Shown: positions 35,877-46,624, numbered from the stretch's first letter. The stretch is DNA of 64,000 nucleotides from Pseudomonas canadensis (GCF_000503215.1 NZ_KI628540.1:67030-131029); one strand, 5' to 3'. Numbers and translations are program-made. Notes: generated by a model from the letters alone, not told the origin.

Positions 35877-36575
35877 ATGAACCCACTCGCCGCTTTCCCG
35901 ATCAACAGCAAATGGCCCGCGCAGCACCCCGAACGCTTGCAGCTTTACTCGCTGCCGACGCCCAATGGGGTAAAAGTCTCGATCATGCTCGAAGAGCTGG
36001 GGCTGCCCTATGAAGCCCACAAAGTCAGCTTCGAGACCCAGGACCAGTTGTCGCCCGAGTTCCTGTCCCTGAATCCCAACAACAAGATCCCCGCGATCAT
36101 CGACCCCAATGGCCCTGGCGGTTCGCCACTGGCGCTGTTCGAGTCCGGCGCGATCCTGATCTATCTGGCGGAGAAAACCAGCCAGTTGCTCTCCGAAGAT
36201 CCGGCCACCCGCTATGAAACGATCCAGTGGCTGATGTTCCAGATGGGCGGCATCGGGCCGATGTTTGGCCAGTTGGGGTTCTTCAATAAATTCGCCGGCA
36301 AGGCCTACGAAGACAAGCGTCCCCGTGACCGCTACGCCGCCGAATCCCGGCGCTTGCTCGACGTGCTGGAGAAACGCCTGCTGGGCCGCACATGGATCAT
36401 GGGCGACGAGTACAGCATCGCCGACATCGCGACCTTCCCGTGGATCCGCAACCTGATCGGCTTCTACGAGTCCGGTGACCTGGTGGGCATCGCCGACTTC
36501 CCTAATGTGCTGCGCGCGCTGGACGGTTTCGTCGCCCGGCCGGCAGTGATCCGTGGCCTTAATATTCCGAGTTGA
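35877..36575 (+). CDS. Glutathione S-transferase, YfcG/YghU-like
   Basis: 232 residues. Thioredoxin-like N-domain with LYSLPTPNGVKVSIMLEELGLPYEAHKV, including the TPN motif typical of the Nu-class disulphide-reductase GSTs YfcG/YghU, and the cis-Pro/ESGAILIYLA glutathione-binding segment. The C-terminal helical domain contains GDEYSIADIATFPWI. Probably cytosolic, acting on disulphides or electrophiles. Three bases separate its stop from the PhzF-like gene, so the two form an operon. Confidence 0.88.
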   Translation: MNPLAAFPINSKWPAQHPERLQLYSLPTPNGVKVSIMLEELGLPYEAHKVSFETQDQLSPEFLSLNPNNKIPAIIDPNGPGGSPLALFESGAILIYLAEKTSQLLSEDPATRYETIQWLMFQMGGIGPMFGQLGFFNKFAGKAYEDKRPRDRYAAESRRLLDVLEKRLLGRTWIMGDEYSIADIATFPWIRNLIGFYESGDLVGIADFPNVLRALDGFVARPAVIRGLNIPS

Positions 36576-36578
36576 AGC

Positions 36579-37421
36579 ATGCCGACTTTTGATTTCAAGC
36601 AACTGGACGTCTTCAGCAGCGTGCCGCTTAAAGGCAACCCGCTGGCGGTGGTGTTCGGTGCTGACAGCCTGACGGATCAGCAGATGGCGGACTTCGCCAA
36701 CTGGACCAACCTCAGCGAAACCACGTTTTTGCTGACGCCGCGTGATCCCAGGGCCGACTACCGGGTGCGAATCTTTACCACCTTGACGGAGCTGCCGTTC
36801 GCCGGGCACCCGACGCTGGGCAGTTGCCACGCGTGGCTGAAGGCCGGCGGGATTGCGCAAGGCGAGGAGATCATCCAGGAGTGCGAAATCGGCCTGGTGC
36901 GTATCCGTCGCCAGGGCGATGAGCTGGCATTTATCGCGCCGCCGTTATTGCGCTCCGGGCCGGTGGAGGCCTTGTTGATCGAGCGCGTGCGTCTGGCGCT
37001 GGGTTTGGCGCCTGAAGCCATTGTGCGCAGCCAATGGGTCGACAACGGCGCGGGCTGGCTGGCAGTGATGCTGTCGGATCGCAATCAAGTGCTGGCTCTA
37101 CAACCGGACTATTCGCAACTGCTGGGTTTGGCGGTGGGCGTGATCGCCCCCTGCGATCCCACGCAGGATGATGTGGACGCACAGTTTGAAGTCCGCGCCT
37201 TCATCGCGGGCGATGGCGCCCAAGAAGACCCGGCCACCGGCAGCCTGAACGCTGGCGTTGCCCAATGGCTGCTGGCCGAAGGCCTGGCGCCTGAGTGCTA
37301 TGTGGTTAGCCAGGGCACGGCCATCGGACGGGCAGGGCGGATTCGTGTTGAGCGTGAGGGCGATGAAATCTGGGTCGGTGGCGCTGTTGCGGTGTGTATC
37401 GAAGGGCGATTGCAGCTCTAG
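36579..37421 (+). CDS. PhzF-family isomerase
   Basis: 280 residues with the PhzF layout: QLDVFSSVPLKGNPLAVVF at the start, catalytic Glu in NLSETTFLL, FTTLTELPFAGHPTLGSCHAWL in the first barrel and EDPATGSLNAGVAQWL in the second. PhzF family members are isomerases of uncertain substrates; only PhzF itself makes phenazines, and no phenazine genes are here, so phenazine synthesis is not implied. Co-transcribed with the upstream GST. Confidence 0.87.
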   Translation: MPTFDFKQLDVFSSVPLKGNPLAVVFGADSLTDQQMADFANWTNLSETTFLLTPRDPRADYRVRIFTTLTELPFAGHPTLGSCHAWLKAGGIAQGEEIIQECEIGLVRIRRQGDELAFIAPPLLRSGPVEALLIERVRLALGLAPEAIVRSQWVDNGAGWLAVMLSDRNQVLALQPDYSQLLGLAVGVIAPCDPTQDDVDAQFEVRAFIAGDGAQEDPATGSLNAGVAQWLLAEGLAPECYVVSQGTAIGRAGRIRVEREGDEIWVGGAVAVCIEGRLQL

Positions 37422-37504
37422 ATCAATGCATTGTTACGGGCGGCGCAATACACTATTGGCCCCTTGGCGTTTGTGCTGCCGGGGCCAAGGGGCATAAGCT
37501 TTCG

Positions 37505-37548
37505 CCCCAAAGATTTCTGCCTTCTGCCCCAAAGATTTCTGCCTTCTG
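37505..37548. repeat. Perfect 22-bp tandem duplication upstream of hemB
   Basis: The unit beginning CCCCAAAGATTT and ending GCCTTCTG occurs twice head to tail with no spacer, ending 11 bases before the hemB ATG. It therefore lies in the leader of the transcript and just ahead of the AGGAAAG ribosome site. Confidence 0.9.
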
Positions 37549-37559
37549 ATAGGAAAGCC

Positions 37560-38534
<975 letters not shown>

Positions 38535-38545
38535 ACCTGCCTCCA

Positions 38546-38634
38546 CTGGAGGAGCTGGCTTGCCGGCGATACAGGCACCTCGGTCTTTCAGTAAAACCGA
38601 GGTGATGCTATCGCTGGCAAGCCAGCTCCTACAG
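38546..38634. repeat. REP-type inverted pair with nested hairpin
   Basis: Outer arms GGAGCTGGCTTGCC.../...GGCAAGCCAGCTCC enclose a second perfect hairpin ACCTCGGT...ACCGAGGT (38577-38603). Lies between convergent hemB and the LysE-type gene. Confidence 0.8.
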
Positions 38635-38646
38635 TTTTGTGTGGTG

Positions 38647-39261
38647 TCAGCGTTGCGCAAACGCCAGGTTCAACCCCAGCCCCGCAAAGGCTGCCGCAAA
38701 GCTGCGGCGCAGCCAGTTCTGTACCCGTGGTGATTCGATCACCGCGCGGCGAAATACGTTGGCCAGCAGGCCATACACCACGAACACCGCAAATGTCATT
38801 GCCATGAATACAGCGCTCAGCACCAGCATTTGCAGGGCTGGCGCCGTGCTACCAGGCGTGACGAACTGGGGCAGGAAGGCCAGGAAGAAAATGGTCAGCT
38901 TCGGGTTGAGAATGTTCATCAACAAGCCGCGCGACATCAGGGTCCATGCGCTGGAGAGCGTCGGTGTTTCGCTGACCGCAAAGGCCGAACGATCGCGCCA
39001 GGTGGCATACGCTACGTACAGCAGGTAGGCGACGCCTGCGTACTTGAGCATGTCGAATGCCAATGCGCTGGTGTGAAGCAGGGCGGACAGGCCGAGAACA
39101 GACGCCAGCAAATGCGGGATGATCCCGGCGGTACAGCCCAACGCTGCGAATACACTGGCGCGCTTGCCGGCGGTGAGGCCGGTGGACACCGTGAATATCA
39201 CGCCGGTGCCGGGAATCAATACGACAATCAGGCAGGTAATCAGGAAGTTCAGGCTGAGCAT
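38647..39261 (-). CDS. LysE/RhtB-family amino acid exporter
   Basis: 204 residues from ATG 39261 (MLSLNFLITCLIVVLIPGTGVIFTV), six membrane segments. LIPGTGVIFTVSTGLTAGKRASVFAALGCTAGIIPH is the family signature (PGP/PGT near TM1 then G-x-R-x-G). NPKLTIFFLAFLPQFV in the middle is also typical. Exports an amino acid or homoserine-lactone-like compound; substrate unknown. Single gene. Confidence 0.87.
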   Translation of the reverse strand: MLSLNFLITCLIVVLIPGTGVIFTVSTGLTAGKRASVFAALGCTAGIIPHLLASVLGLSALLHTSALAFDMLKYAGVAYLLYVAYATWRDRSAFAVSETPTLSSAWTLMSRGLLMNILNPKLTIFFLAFLPQFVTPGSTAPALQMLVLSAVFMAMTFAVFVVYGLLANVFRRAVIESPRVQNWLRRSFAAAFAGLGLNLAFAQR

Positions 39262-39409
39262 GGCATTCAAACTCCGTGTACGAATGGTCGATGACCGATC
39301 CTGTCACATTTTTCGGGTCACTGGCGAGCGCGCAAGGTGGGCGAACCCTGGTTAGACTTACCGGTCGATATCTGCAATGCCCCGGCCCGCCGCCACCCAA
39401 GGAAGCTCC

Positions 39410-40495
39410 ATGTACCCAAGCCGCCTGATCCTGTGCTTTACCACTTTACTGGTACTGGCCGGTTGCTCCACCACACGCAACCCGCAACAGCCGGAGCGCG
39501 GCGAAGCCGAGGTGAAGGCGCAGATCGTGCAGTTGCTACCGGCCCAGGTGTCTGATCGCAAGGGGTGGGCCCAGGACATCTACACCGCCTTCGATACCCA
39601 GAAAATCTACCCCAGCACGGAAAACATCTGCGCGGTGCTGGCGGTGACCGAGCAGGAGTCCACTTACCAAGTGGACCCACCCGTGCCGAACATGGGCAAG
39701 ATCGCCCAGGATGAAATCCTGCGGCGCGCCGGAAAAGTCCATGTGCCGGCGTTTGTGGTCCGCAGCGCACTGCAACTGCGTTCGCCCACCGGCAAGACTT
39801 ACGCCGATCGCCTGGGCGCTGCACGTACGGAGAAAGACCTGAGTGGCATCTTCGATGACTTCATCAGCATGGTGCCCCTAGGCAAGACCCTGTTTGGTGG
39901 CTTCAACCCGGTGCATACCGCAGGGCCGATGCAGGTGAGTATCGACTTTGCGCAGAAACAAGCGCGAGGTTATCCCTACACGGTGGACGGCAGCATTCGC
40001 CGCGAAGTGTTCACCCGCCGGGGCGGCATGTACTTCGGTATCGCGCATTTGCTCGGTTATCCGGTTAACTATGACCAGCCGTTGTACCGGTTTGCCGACT
40101 TCAATGCCGGCTGGTACGCCAGCCGCAATGCCGCGTTCCAGGCTGCCGTCAGCCGTGCCTCGGGCACCGACCTGGCCTTGGATGGAGATCTGATTCGCTA
40201 CGGTTCACTGCTGCCGGGCACTACCGAGCTGGCGGTGCGGTCATTGGGTGCGAAGCTGGACATGCGCAACCCCAGCATCCGCAGCCAGTTGGAGCAAGGC
40301 GAGCAACTGGACTTTGAAGACACCACCCTCTACAAGCGCGTGTTTGCCCTGGCCGACAAGGCCGCGGGCAAACCGATGCCACGGGCGATCCTGCCGGGCA
40401 TCGTGCTCAAGAGCCCCAAAATCACCCGCAATCTCACTACCGCCTGGTTCGCCAAGCGGGTGAATGAACGTTATCAGCGGTGCATGAAGCGCTGA
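39410..40495 (+). CDS. DUF1615 lipoprotein
   Basis: 361 residues from ATG 39410 with AGGAAG upstream. Lipobox VLAGC near residue 18, so it is an envelope lipoprotein. The body has an Ile/Cys/Glu segment ICAVLAVTEQESTYQVDPPVPNMGK and FNPVHTAGPMQVSIDFAQ, reminiscent of lytic transglycosylase-type E-S-x-x and GPMQ motifs. A cell-wall-related role is therefore possible, but the family is formally uncharacterised. Single gene, convergent with the DUF4349 gene through a REP pair. Confidence 0.83.
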   Translation: MYPSRLILCFTTLLVLAGCSTTRNPQQPERGEAEVKAQIVQLLPAQVSDRKGWAQDIYTAFDTQKIYPSTENICAVLAVTEQESTYQVDPPVPNMGKIAQDEILRRAGKVHVPAFVVRSALQLRSPTGKTYADRLGAARTEKDLSGIFDDFISMVPLGKTLFGGFNPVHTAGPMQVSIDFAQKQARGYPYTVDGSIRREVFTRRGGMYFGIAHLLGYPVNYDQPLYRFADFNAGWYASRNAAFQAAVSRASGTDLALDGDLIRYGSLLPGTTELAVRSLGAKLDMRNPSIRSQLEQGEQLDFEDTTLYKRVFALADKAAGKPMPRAILPGIVLKSPKITRNLTTAWFAKRVNERYQRCMKR

Positions 40496-40503
40496 TCAGC
40501 TTT

Positions 40504-40636
40504 GTGGTGAGCGGGCTTGTCCCGCGCTGGGGTGCGTAGCAGCCCCAATCAAAGACACTGAGGACTTTCAGGTGTCACTCTGCGGCTCATTCTGGGGGTG
40601 CTTCGCACCTAAGCGCGGGACAAGCCCGCTCACCAC
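40504..40636. repeat. Long REP pair overlapping a gene end
   Basis: GTGGTGAGCGGGCTTGTCCC... (40504) and its complement ending ...GCCCGCTCACCAC (40636) form ~23-base perfect arms. The right arm lies inside the 3' end of the DUF4349 gene and encodes part of its C-terminus. Confidence 0.85.
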
Positions 40637-41431
40637 AGGGCGGCTCTTCACAACAAAGCGGCGCCACAGCCACACCCACAACCACACCACCGGAAACGCC
40701 AGGATCACGAACGGCAGTACATAGGCCGACCGCTCCAGGGCGTCGGCAGTGCCGTCCACCAGGTTGTCGCCCAAGCTGCTGAGCATGCGGCTGAACCTCG
40801 ACTGCTGGTTTGCACCGTCGGAGGAGCGGAAGTTCAGGGTCACACGGTTGGTATCGACGCGGCGTTGCTGGCCGGCGGCAACCTGTGCCAGTTCCTGCAG
40901 CTCGTTTTCAATGCCCGCCTGTTCCTTGCTTAAGGCAATCAGGTCACTGACGGTGATGTCCTTGCGTTTGGCCAGTTCGTCGAGGCGTAGCTGCTGGGCT
41001 TGCAGACGGTCCTGGCGACGGCGCACATCGGCAACGGCATCGGCCAGGTCTTCAGCGGTGGTGATGCGCTGGCCGAGTTTGCCACCTTCAGCAGCCATCG
41101 TGACCATCGGTTCCACGCCGGTCGGCGCGATGCGCAGGATGATCTGGCCGCCGCTGTCGTTTTCGGTGATGCCGAGGATATTGCAGGCGCCAAAACGCGC
41201 GGTTTCGCAGGCTTCGCGAGTGGCCTGCATGCGCGGTGAAAGCAAAGCGCCGGGAAGGGCCAGACTCAGTTCGTGTTCGTAGGCCAATTGCGCGCCGGCA
41301 CGGCTTTGTTCGCCGTTGATCACCCGTGCGCGCGAGTGGTCACTGGGCGAGCAGCCAACCAGGGCCAAGCCGGCGAGCAGTGTCAAAAGAGGGGCACGAA
41401 GTGCGAGGGATTTGCCGTCCGGGTGGCGCAT
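40568..41431 (-). CDS. DUF4349 lipoprotein
   Basis: 287 residues. Lipobox ALVGC near residue 27. A periplasmic domain with a long coiled coil (VRRRQDRLQAQQLRLDELAKRK then EQAGIENELQELAQVAAGQQRR) precedes VTLNFRSSDG. One C-terminal membrane helix follows (YVLPFVILAFPVVWLWVWLWRR), and a short cytoplasmic tail. DUF4349 proteins have no established function. The tail after the helix (KSRPVVSGLVPRLGAKHPQ...) is written largely by the REP element, so it is probably a recent, dispensable extension. Confidence 0.82.
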   Translation of the reverse strand: MRHPDGKSLALRAPLLTLLAGLALVGCSPSDHSRARVINGEQSRAGAQLAYEHELSLALPGALLSPRMQATREACETARFGACNILGITENDSGGQIILRIAPTGVEPMVTMAAEGGKLGQRITTAEDLADAVADVRRRQDRLQAQQLRLDELAKRKDITVSDLIALSKEQAGIENELQELAQVAAGQQRRVDTNRVTLNFRSSDGANQQSRFSRMLSSLGDNLVDGTADALERSAYVLPFVILAFPVVWLWVWLWRRFVVKSRPVVSGLVPRLGAKHPQNEPQSDT

Positions 41432-41580
41432 TGCAGTTCCTTGAGGGAGTGGATGCGGCGATTAAAGCGGGTCTGGTGGATTAACGCAAAGCATCGCGGG
41501 GGATTTGCGCGGTAGATGGTAATGGCCGCTGCTTGCGGCCAGGCGTACATCTCAACCTTCACTCCAGGGAAGAATCCGCC

Positions 41581-42003
41581 ATGATCACTCACGCCGTACC
41601 TGAAGGTTTTGTGTCATTGCCCCGCAGCAGTCCATTGCTGGATCTGCTCGGCCCGGCCTATTGCCGAGGGGAGGGCCTGCAACTGGAGATCGGCCTGCGT
41701 GCCGACAATCGCCACGCCAATGGACGCGGCACCGTGCATGGGGGCGTGCTGGCGACCCTGGCGGACATCGGCATGGGTTACGCGATGGCCTTTTCCAGCG
41801 AGCCGCCACTGCCGTTGATTACTGCGAGCATGACCTTGGATTACCTGGGGGCGGTGCAGGTCGGGGAGTGGATTGTGGTGCGGTTGGAGCATCACAAGCG
41901 GGGGCGGCAGATGGCGTTTGCCACGGTGAGCTTGCAGGTGGGGGAGAAGGTGGTGGCGCGGGCGAATGCGGTGTTTGCGGTGCCCCAATCCGACAGGCAA
42001 TAA
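41581..42003 (+). CDS. PaaI-type hotdog thioesterase
   Basis: 140 residues from ATG 41581. Hotdog fold with the PaaI/DUF4442-like signature HANGRGTVHGGVLATLADIGMGYAM (catalytic region) and ITASMTLDYLGAVQVGEWI. Hydrolyses an acyl-CoA, probably aromatic or medium chain, in the cytoplasm; substrate not known. Ends against a REP-like hairpin and a terminator. Confidence 0.85.
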   Translation: MITHAVPEGFVSLPRSSPLLDLLGPAYCRGEGLQLEIGLRADNRHANGRGTVHGGVLATLADIGMGYAMAFSSEPPLPLITASMTLDYLGAVQVGEWIVVRLEHHKRGRQMAFATVSLQVGEKVVARANAVFAVPQSDRQ

Positions 42004-42008
42004 AGATC

Positions 42009-42042
42009 AAATGTGGGAGCGAGCAAGCCCGCTCCCACATTT
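42009..42042. repeat. Single compact REP hairpin
   Basis: AAATGTGGGAGC and GCTCCCACATTT, perfect 12-base arms around GAGCAAGCCC, just after the thioesterase stop. Confidence 0.75.
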
Positions 42043-42072
42043 GAACTGCGTTTTTCAGATAGAACGCATTAA

Positions 42073-42107
42073 GAAAAGGCCTGGTTTTCGTGGAACCAGG
42101 CCTTTTC
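42073..42107. terminator. Bidirectional terminator between the thioesterase gene and atoB
   Basis: GAAAAGGCCTGGTT and AACCAGGCCTTTTC, perfect 14-base arms with a 7-base loop and A/T tails on both sides. Confidence 0.88.
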
Positions 42108-42123
42108 CGTGTTGCTCTTTGAA

Positions 42124-43305
<1,182 letters not shown>

Positions 43306-43316
43306 GGAATCTGTCC

Positions 43317-43976
43317 TCACTGGAAGTGCATTTCTGGAACGTGGTCCGGGACGATCAGTTTACCGGCGGTCTTGCTCACAATCTCCTCAACGCTGACGCC
43401 AGGTGCGCGTTCCTTGAGGACAAAAGCGCCATTTTCGATTTCCAGGTAGGCCAGGTCGGTCAATACACGCTTGATGCAGTTGGCGCCGGTCAGCGGCAGG
43501 CTGCACTGGCTGAGCAACTTGGACTCACCGTCCTTGGACGCGTGGGTCATGATCACGATGATGTTTTCCGCACCGGCCACCAGGTCCATGGCGCCGCCCA
43601 TGCCTTTGACCAGCTTGCCGGGGATCATCCATGAGGCGATATTGCCTTGTACGTCCACCTCAAACGCGCCAAGCACGGTGAGGTCGACGTGGCCGCCACG
43701 GATCATCGCGAAGGACTCGGCGGAGGAGAAGATCGACGCGCCGATGCGCGCGGTGACTGTTTGTTTGCCGGCGTTGATCATGTCGGCATCAATGGTTTCT
43801 TCGGTAGGAAAAGGGCCCATGCCCAGCAGGCCGTTTTCCGATTGCAGCATCACTTCCATGCCTTCGGGGATGTAGTTGGCCACCAGGGTCGGAATGCCGA
43901 TGCCGAGGTTGACGTAGAAGCCGTCCTGCATTTCGCGGGCGACGCGTTGAGCCATTTGTTCGCGGGTAAGAGCCAT
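43317..43976 (-). CDS. dhcB: 3-ketoacid/dehydrocarnitine CoA-transferase subunit B
   Basis: 219 residues. Catalytic Glu in [53 protein letters not shown] and [23 protein letters not shown], all typical of class I CoA-transferase beta subunits (ScoB/AtoA). The same gene order with a divergent LysR gene is known in P. aeruginosa as dhcR-dhcA-dhcB-atoB, where it serves dehydrocarnitine/3-ketoacid use. Whether the preferred acid here is acetoacetate or dehydrocarnitine cannot be read from sequence. Confidence 0.88.
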   Translation of the reverse strand: MALTREQMAQRVAREMQDGFYVNLGIGIPTLVANYIPEGMEVMLQSENGLLGMGPFPTEETIDADMINAGKQTVTARIGASIFSSAESFAMIRGGHVDLTVLGAFEVDVQGNIASWMIPGKLVKGMGGAMDLVAGAENIIVIMTHASKDGESKLLSQCSLPLTGANCIKRVLTDLAYLEIENGAFVLKERAPGVSVEEIVSKTAGKLIVPDHVPEMHFQ

Positions 43977-44011
43977 TTTTATGTGTCCTTATTGTTCGGG
44001 CTGGGGGCGGA

Positions 44012-44710
44012 TTATTTGCGCACGGTGCGCTGTTCGATGCGCTTCTCGAACGTGCCGCAGATGATCCGGTCGACGTAGATGCCAGGGGTGTGGATCTGCG
44101 CCGGGTCCAGCTCGCCCGGTTCGACGATTTCTTCCACTTCGACCACGGTAATCTTGCCGGCGGTGGCGGCCAACGGGTTGAAGTTCTGGGCGGTGTGGCG
44201 ATAGATGACGTTGCCGAAGTGGTCGGCTTTCCAGCCTTTGACGATGGCGAAGTCGCCGGTGATGGATTCTTCCATCAGGTACGGACGACCGTTGAATTCG
44301 CGGGTTTCCTTGCCTTCGGCCACCGGGGTGCCGACGCCGGTCGCGGTGAAGAACGCAGGGATGCCGGCGCCGCCAGCGCGCATTTTTTCGGCCAGGGTGC
44401 CTTGAGGGGTCAGCACCACTTCGATTTCGCCGCTGAGCAATTGCTTCTCGAACAGGGCGTTTTCACCGACGTAGGAAGCGATTACCTTGCTGATCTGTTT
44501 TTCTTCCAGCAACACGCCCAGGCCGAAACCGTCGACGCCACAGTTGTTGGAAACCACGGTCAGGTCGCGGGTGCCTTTGCGCTTGATCTCGGCGATGAGG
44601 TTTTCCGGAATGCCGCACAGGCCAAAACCGCCGGAGAGTACGGTCATGCCGTCTTCCAGGCCTGCCAGTGCTTCCTCGTAGGACGCCACGCGTTTATCGA
44701 AACCTGCCAT
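44012..44710 (-). CDS. dhcA: 3-ketoacid/dehydrocarnitine CoA-transferase subunit A
   Basis: 232 residues from ATG 44710, preceded by AGAGGT; a longer open frame exists but runs through the divergent promoter and into the regulator. Motifs: [37 protein letters not shown] and [22 protein letters not shown], characteristic of the alpha subunit. First gene of the operon, 35 bases before dhcB. Control is probably by the divergent LysR protein through the dyad at 44782-44812. Confidence 0.88.
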   Translation of the reverse strand: MAGFDKRVASYEEALAGLEDGMTVLSGGFGLCGIPENLIAEIKRKGTRDLTVVSNNCGVDGFGLGVLLEEKQISKVIASYVGENALFEKQLLSGEIEVVLTPQGTLAEKMRAGGAGIPAFFTATGVGTPVAEGKETREFNGRPYLMEESITGDFAIVKGWKADHFGNVIYRHTAQNFNPLAATAGKITVVEVEEIVEPGELDPAQIHTPGIYVDRIICGTFEKRIEQRTVRK

Positions 44711-44781
44711 ATGCACCTCTTTTATTGTTTGTGGGCCAGCCAATGAGTCGAGTGTTGCTCCGGCTGATTGATTTGTTAAGT

Positions 44782-44812
44782 TGTTTTTTAAGGTTGATTG
44801 ATTTAAAAAACA
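44782..44812. promoter_or_regulatory. Dyad operator between dhcA and its LysR regulator
   Basis: TGTTTTTTAA-N11-TTAAAAAACA: perfect 10-base arms with an 11-base spacer, in the 133-base divergent gap. The spacer contains one of two direct copies of TGATTGATTT (44765 and 44795, 30 bases apart). This arrangement is what a LysR-type recognition plus activation site pair looks like. Confidence 0.65.
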
Positions 44813-44843
44813 GCATAGTCGCCCGGCCATTTGGAGTAGCGTC

Positions 44844-45743
44844 ATGACAGTTAAACAGATGCGCGCGTTTCTCGCCGTGGCCCAGAGCCTGAGTTTTGCC
44901 GCCGCCTGCGAGCGCCTGCACCTTTCCCAATCGGCGCTGAGCCTGACCATAAAGGGGCTGGAGGAAGGCCTGGGTGGGCGCCTGTTCAGCCGCAATACAC
45001 GCAACGTTGCCCTGACGCCTGAGGGCGAATCCCTGCTGCCCCTGGCGCGCCGGCTGATTGCCGACTGGGACAACGCCGAAGACGAACTGCGCCAGCGTTT
45101 CACCCTGCAACGCGGGCGAGTCACGGTCGCGGCGATGCCATCGTTTGCGGGCAATTTGCTGCCACCGATCCTGAAGATATTCCGCGCGCGTTACCCGCAG
45201 GTGAATGTGACCGTGCATGACTTGATCAATGAGCAAGTGCTGGAGATGGTGCGCGACCGGCAGGTGGAGCTGGGCGTGGCGTTTGAGCCTGCTGAAGGCT
45301 CATCACTGGCGTTTACGCCGTTGTACCTCGATCGCTTCATCGCCGTGGTGCCGGGTGATTCGCCCTTGGCTGCCTGCGCCGAAATCGATTGGATAACCTT
45401 GCTGGAGCAGCCGTTTATCACGTTGCAACGGCCGTCGACGGTACGGGTGATGCTGGAAGAACACTTGGGCGCTTTACAGATGAAGTTGCCGGTCGCCCTG
45501 GAAAGCCATCAACTGGCGACAGTGGGCAAGATGGTCGCGAGTGGTTTGGGTGTCAGCGCGGTGCCAGCGTTGTGCGCACGGCAAATGGAGGAGGCGGGCG
45601 CCCATTGCATTACCTTGAGCGATCCGGTGATCGAACGGCCGATTGGTGTGCTGACCAAGCCAGGACATGAGCTCTCGGCAGCGGCGCAAGTATTGTTTGA
45701 TATTTTCCGGGATGAAGCGGCAAAAGGCCGCTTCCCACGTTGA
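44844..45743 (+). CDS. dhcR: LysR-family regulator of the dhcAB-atoB operon
   Basis: 299 residues with GGAG 7 bases before the ATG. HTH at residues ~17-45 ([27 protein letters not shown]), then the effector domain ([33 protein letters not shown]). Divergent from dhcA, which fits autoregulation with activation of the CoA-transferase genes in response to a ketoacid or carnitine derivative. The symbol follows the P. aeruginosa gene order; the ligand is inference. Confidence 0.82.
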   Translation: MTVKQMRAFLAVAQSLSFAAACERLHLSQSALSLTIKGLEEGLGGRLFSRNTRNVALTPEGESLLPLARRLIADWDNAEDELRQRFTLQRGRVTVAAMPSFAGNLLPPILKIFRARYPQVNVTVHDLINEQVLEMVRDRQVELGVAFEPAEGSSLAFTPLYLDRFIAVVPGDSPLAACAEIDWITLLEQPFITLQRPSTVRVMLEEHLGALQMKLPVALESHQLATVGKMVASGLGVSAVPALCARQMEEAGAHCITLSDPVIERPIGVLTKPGHELSAAAQVLFDIFRDEAAKGRFPR

Positions 45744-45745
45744 CC

Positions 45746-45818
45746 CTGTAGGAACCGGCTTGCCGACGATAGCGGTCTTGGGCACGGCGGTGTCCTAAGG
45801 AATGCGTCGCCGGCAAAT
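45746..45818. repeat. Degenerate REP element
   Basis: CTGTAGGAACCGGCTTGCCGACGATAGC at the left and a partial complement GCGTCGCCGGCAA at the right; the second half has decayed. Confidence 0.55.
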
Positions 45819-45846
45819 TTGCGTCGATAAAAAAGAATAATGGCAA

Positions 45847-45880
45847 TAAAAAAGCCCGCTCGGCTAACCGAGCGGACTTA
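45847..45880 (-). terminator. Terminator of the hypothetical gene at 45900
   Basis: CCGCTCGG-CTAA-CCGAGCGG stem; on the minus strand GGGC is followed by six Ts. Confidence 0.85.
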
Positions 45881-45899
45881 ATAAGCTAATTAGTATTTA

Positions 45900-46229
45900 T
45901 CAGCAGTATCTATCAATCACTTTAACGTGCGATTGGCCTTTGAGGTTCTGCCATTCGGTATTAAGTGTGTGGAAGACCTGCTCGATAAAGTTGCGATCGG
46001 CCGCCGCTTTCTTGCCGACATAACCCTGGCCGCGACGGTACATCTTCAGGCGCGCCGCCAATTCACGGTTATTGCGGTCGAACTCGGCTTCTTCGGTGTG
46101 GGGCGCCAGGCAGTCGATTTGGACTTCGCCCGATTTGCCAATCCACAGGATATGGTCGTCGAGTGTGTCTTTCTGCGCTGCGAACATCTCAGCCAATTCA
46201 TCGATAGTTGGTTGGTTGTTCAGATTCAT
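45900..46229 (-). CDS. Hypothetical protein
   Basis: 109 residues, soluble, no signal. Acidic N-terminal half (TIDELAEMFAAQKDTLDDHILWIGKSGEVQIDCL), basic centre (RLKMYRRGQGYVGKKAAADRN) and a helical end (FIEQVFHTLNTEWQNLKGQSHVKVIDRYC). The ribosome site is AAGGGG 9 bases before ATG 46229. Own terminator. I do not recognise the family. Its upstream 470 bases are unusual, with a promoter-like sequence 0.33 kb away on the same strand, so it may have a long leader or a small upstream gene. Confidence 0.75.
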   Translation of the reverse strand: MNLNNQPTIDELAEMFAAQKDTLDDHILWIGKSGEVQIDCLAPHTEEAEFDRNNRELAARLKMYRRGQGYVGKKAAADRNFIEQVFHTLNTEWQNLKGQSHVKVIDRYC

Positions 46230-46560
46230 GTGTAAGCCCCTTGACCAGTTGGCGATCTATCAGTTAGTTCGTTAAAACATCTTTAGTTGTCTCCGGTTGC
46301 GAAAACCGGGCGTCGGCGACTGTCTGCCGAATACGGGCAGGGTCTTGAACCTGATGCATGTAGTCTTGCTGATGAACTGCTACGCAATGCTTTCATAACG
46401 AAGACAAGCCGCATTTGAGCGTCTTGTACCGAGCCCTGCGGGCCGGTCAGCTTCATCAATCCGCCTTGTGGGCAGTGCACATCCGGAAAAAACAGCTCGG
46501 CGGTCAGACGAGCTTGTTCAAAACGCTTGTTGCCAACGCTCCCGATCCGGGAGACGTCTC

Positions 46561-46589
46561 GATAATGCAAGGACAAAAAGGTTACGTCA
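46561..46589 (-). promoter_or_regulatory. Sigma-70-like promoter candidate
   Basis: On the minus strand TTGACG (-35, 46589-46584), exactly 17 bases, then CATTAT (-10, 46566-46561). It would start transcription near 46554, about 325 bases before the hypothetical gene. Confidence 0.5.
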
Positions 46590-46592
46590 ACG

Positions 46593-46624
46593 GTTATGTA
46601 GTGATTATTTTTGATCACTACATA
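46593..46624. promoter_or_regulatory. Perfect 12-bp-arm dyad adjoining the promoter
   Basis: TTATGTAGTGAT-N8-ATCACTACATAA, immediately upstream of the -35 element. AT-rich stem with no T-run after it, so operator or activator site is more likely than a terminator. Confidence 0.6.

Noticed and set aside
36579-37421. Phenazine biosynthesis
   Set aside because: PhzF homology alone is not evidence; no other phz gene is present.
46283-46618. 111-codon minus-strand frame upstream of the hypothetical gene
   Set aside because: Its GTG start lies in the dyad upstream of the promoter candidate, and its C-terminal half is low-complexity Ser/Arg. A shorter version cannot be excluded but is not supported.
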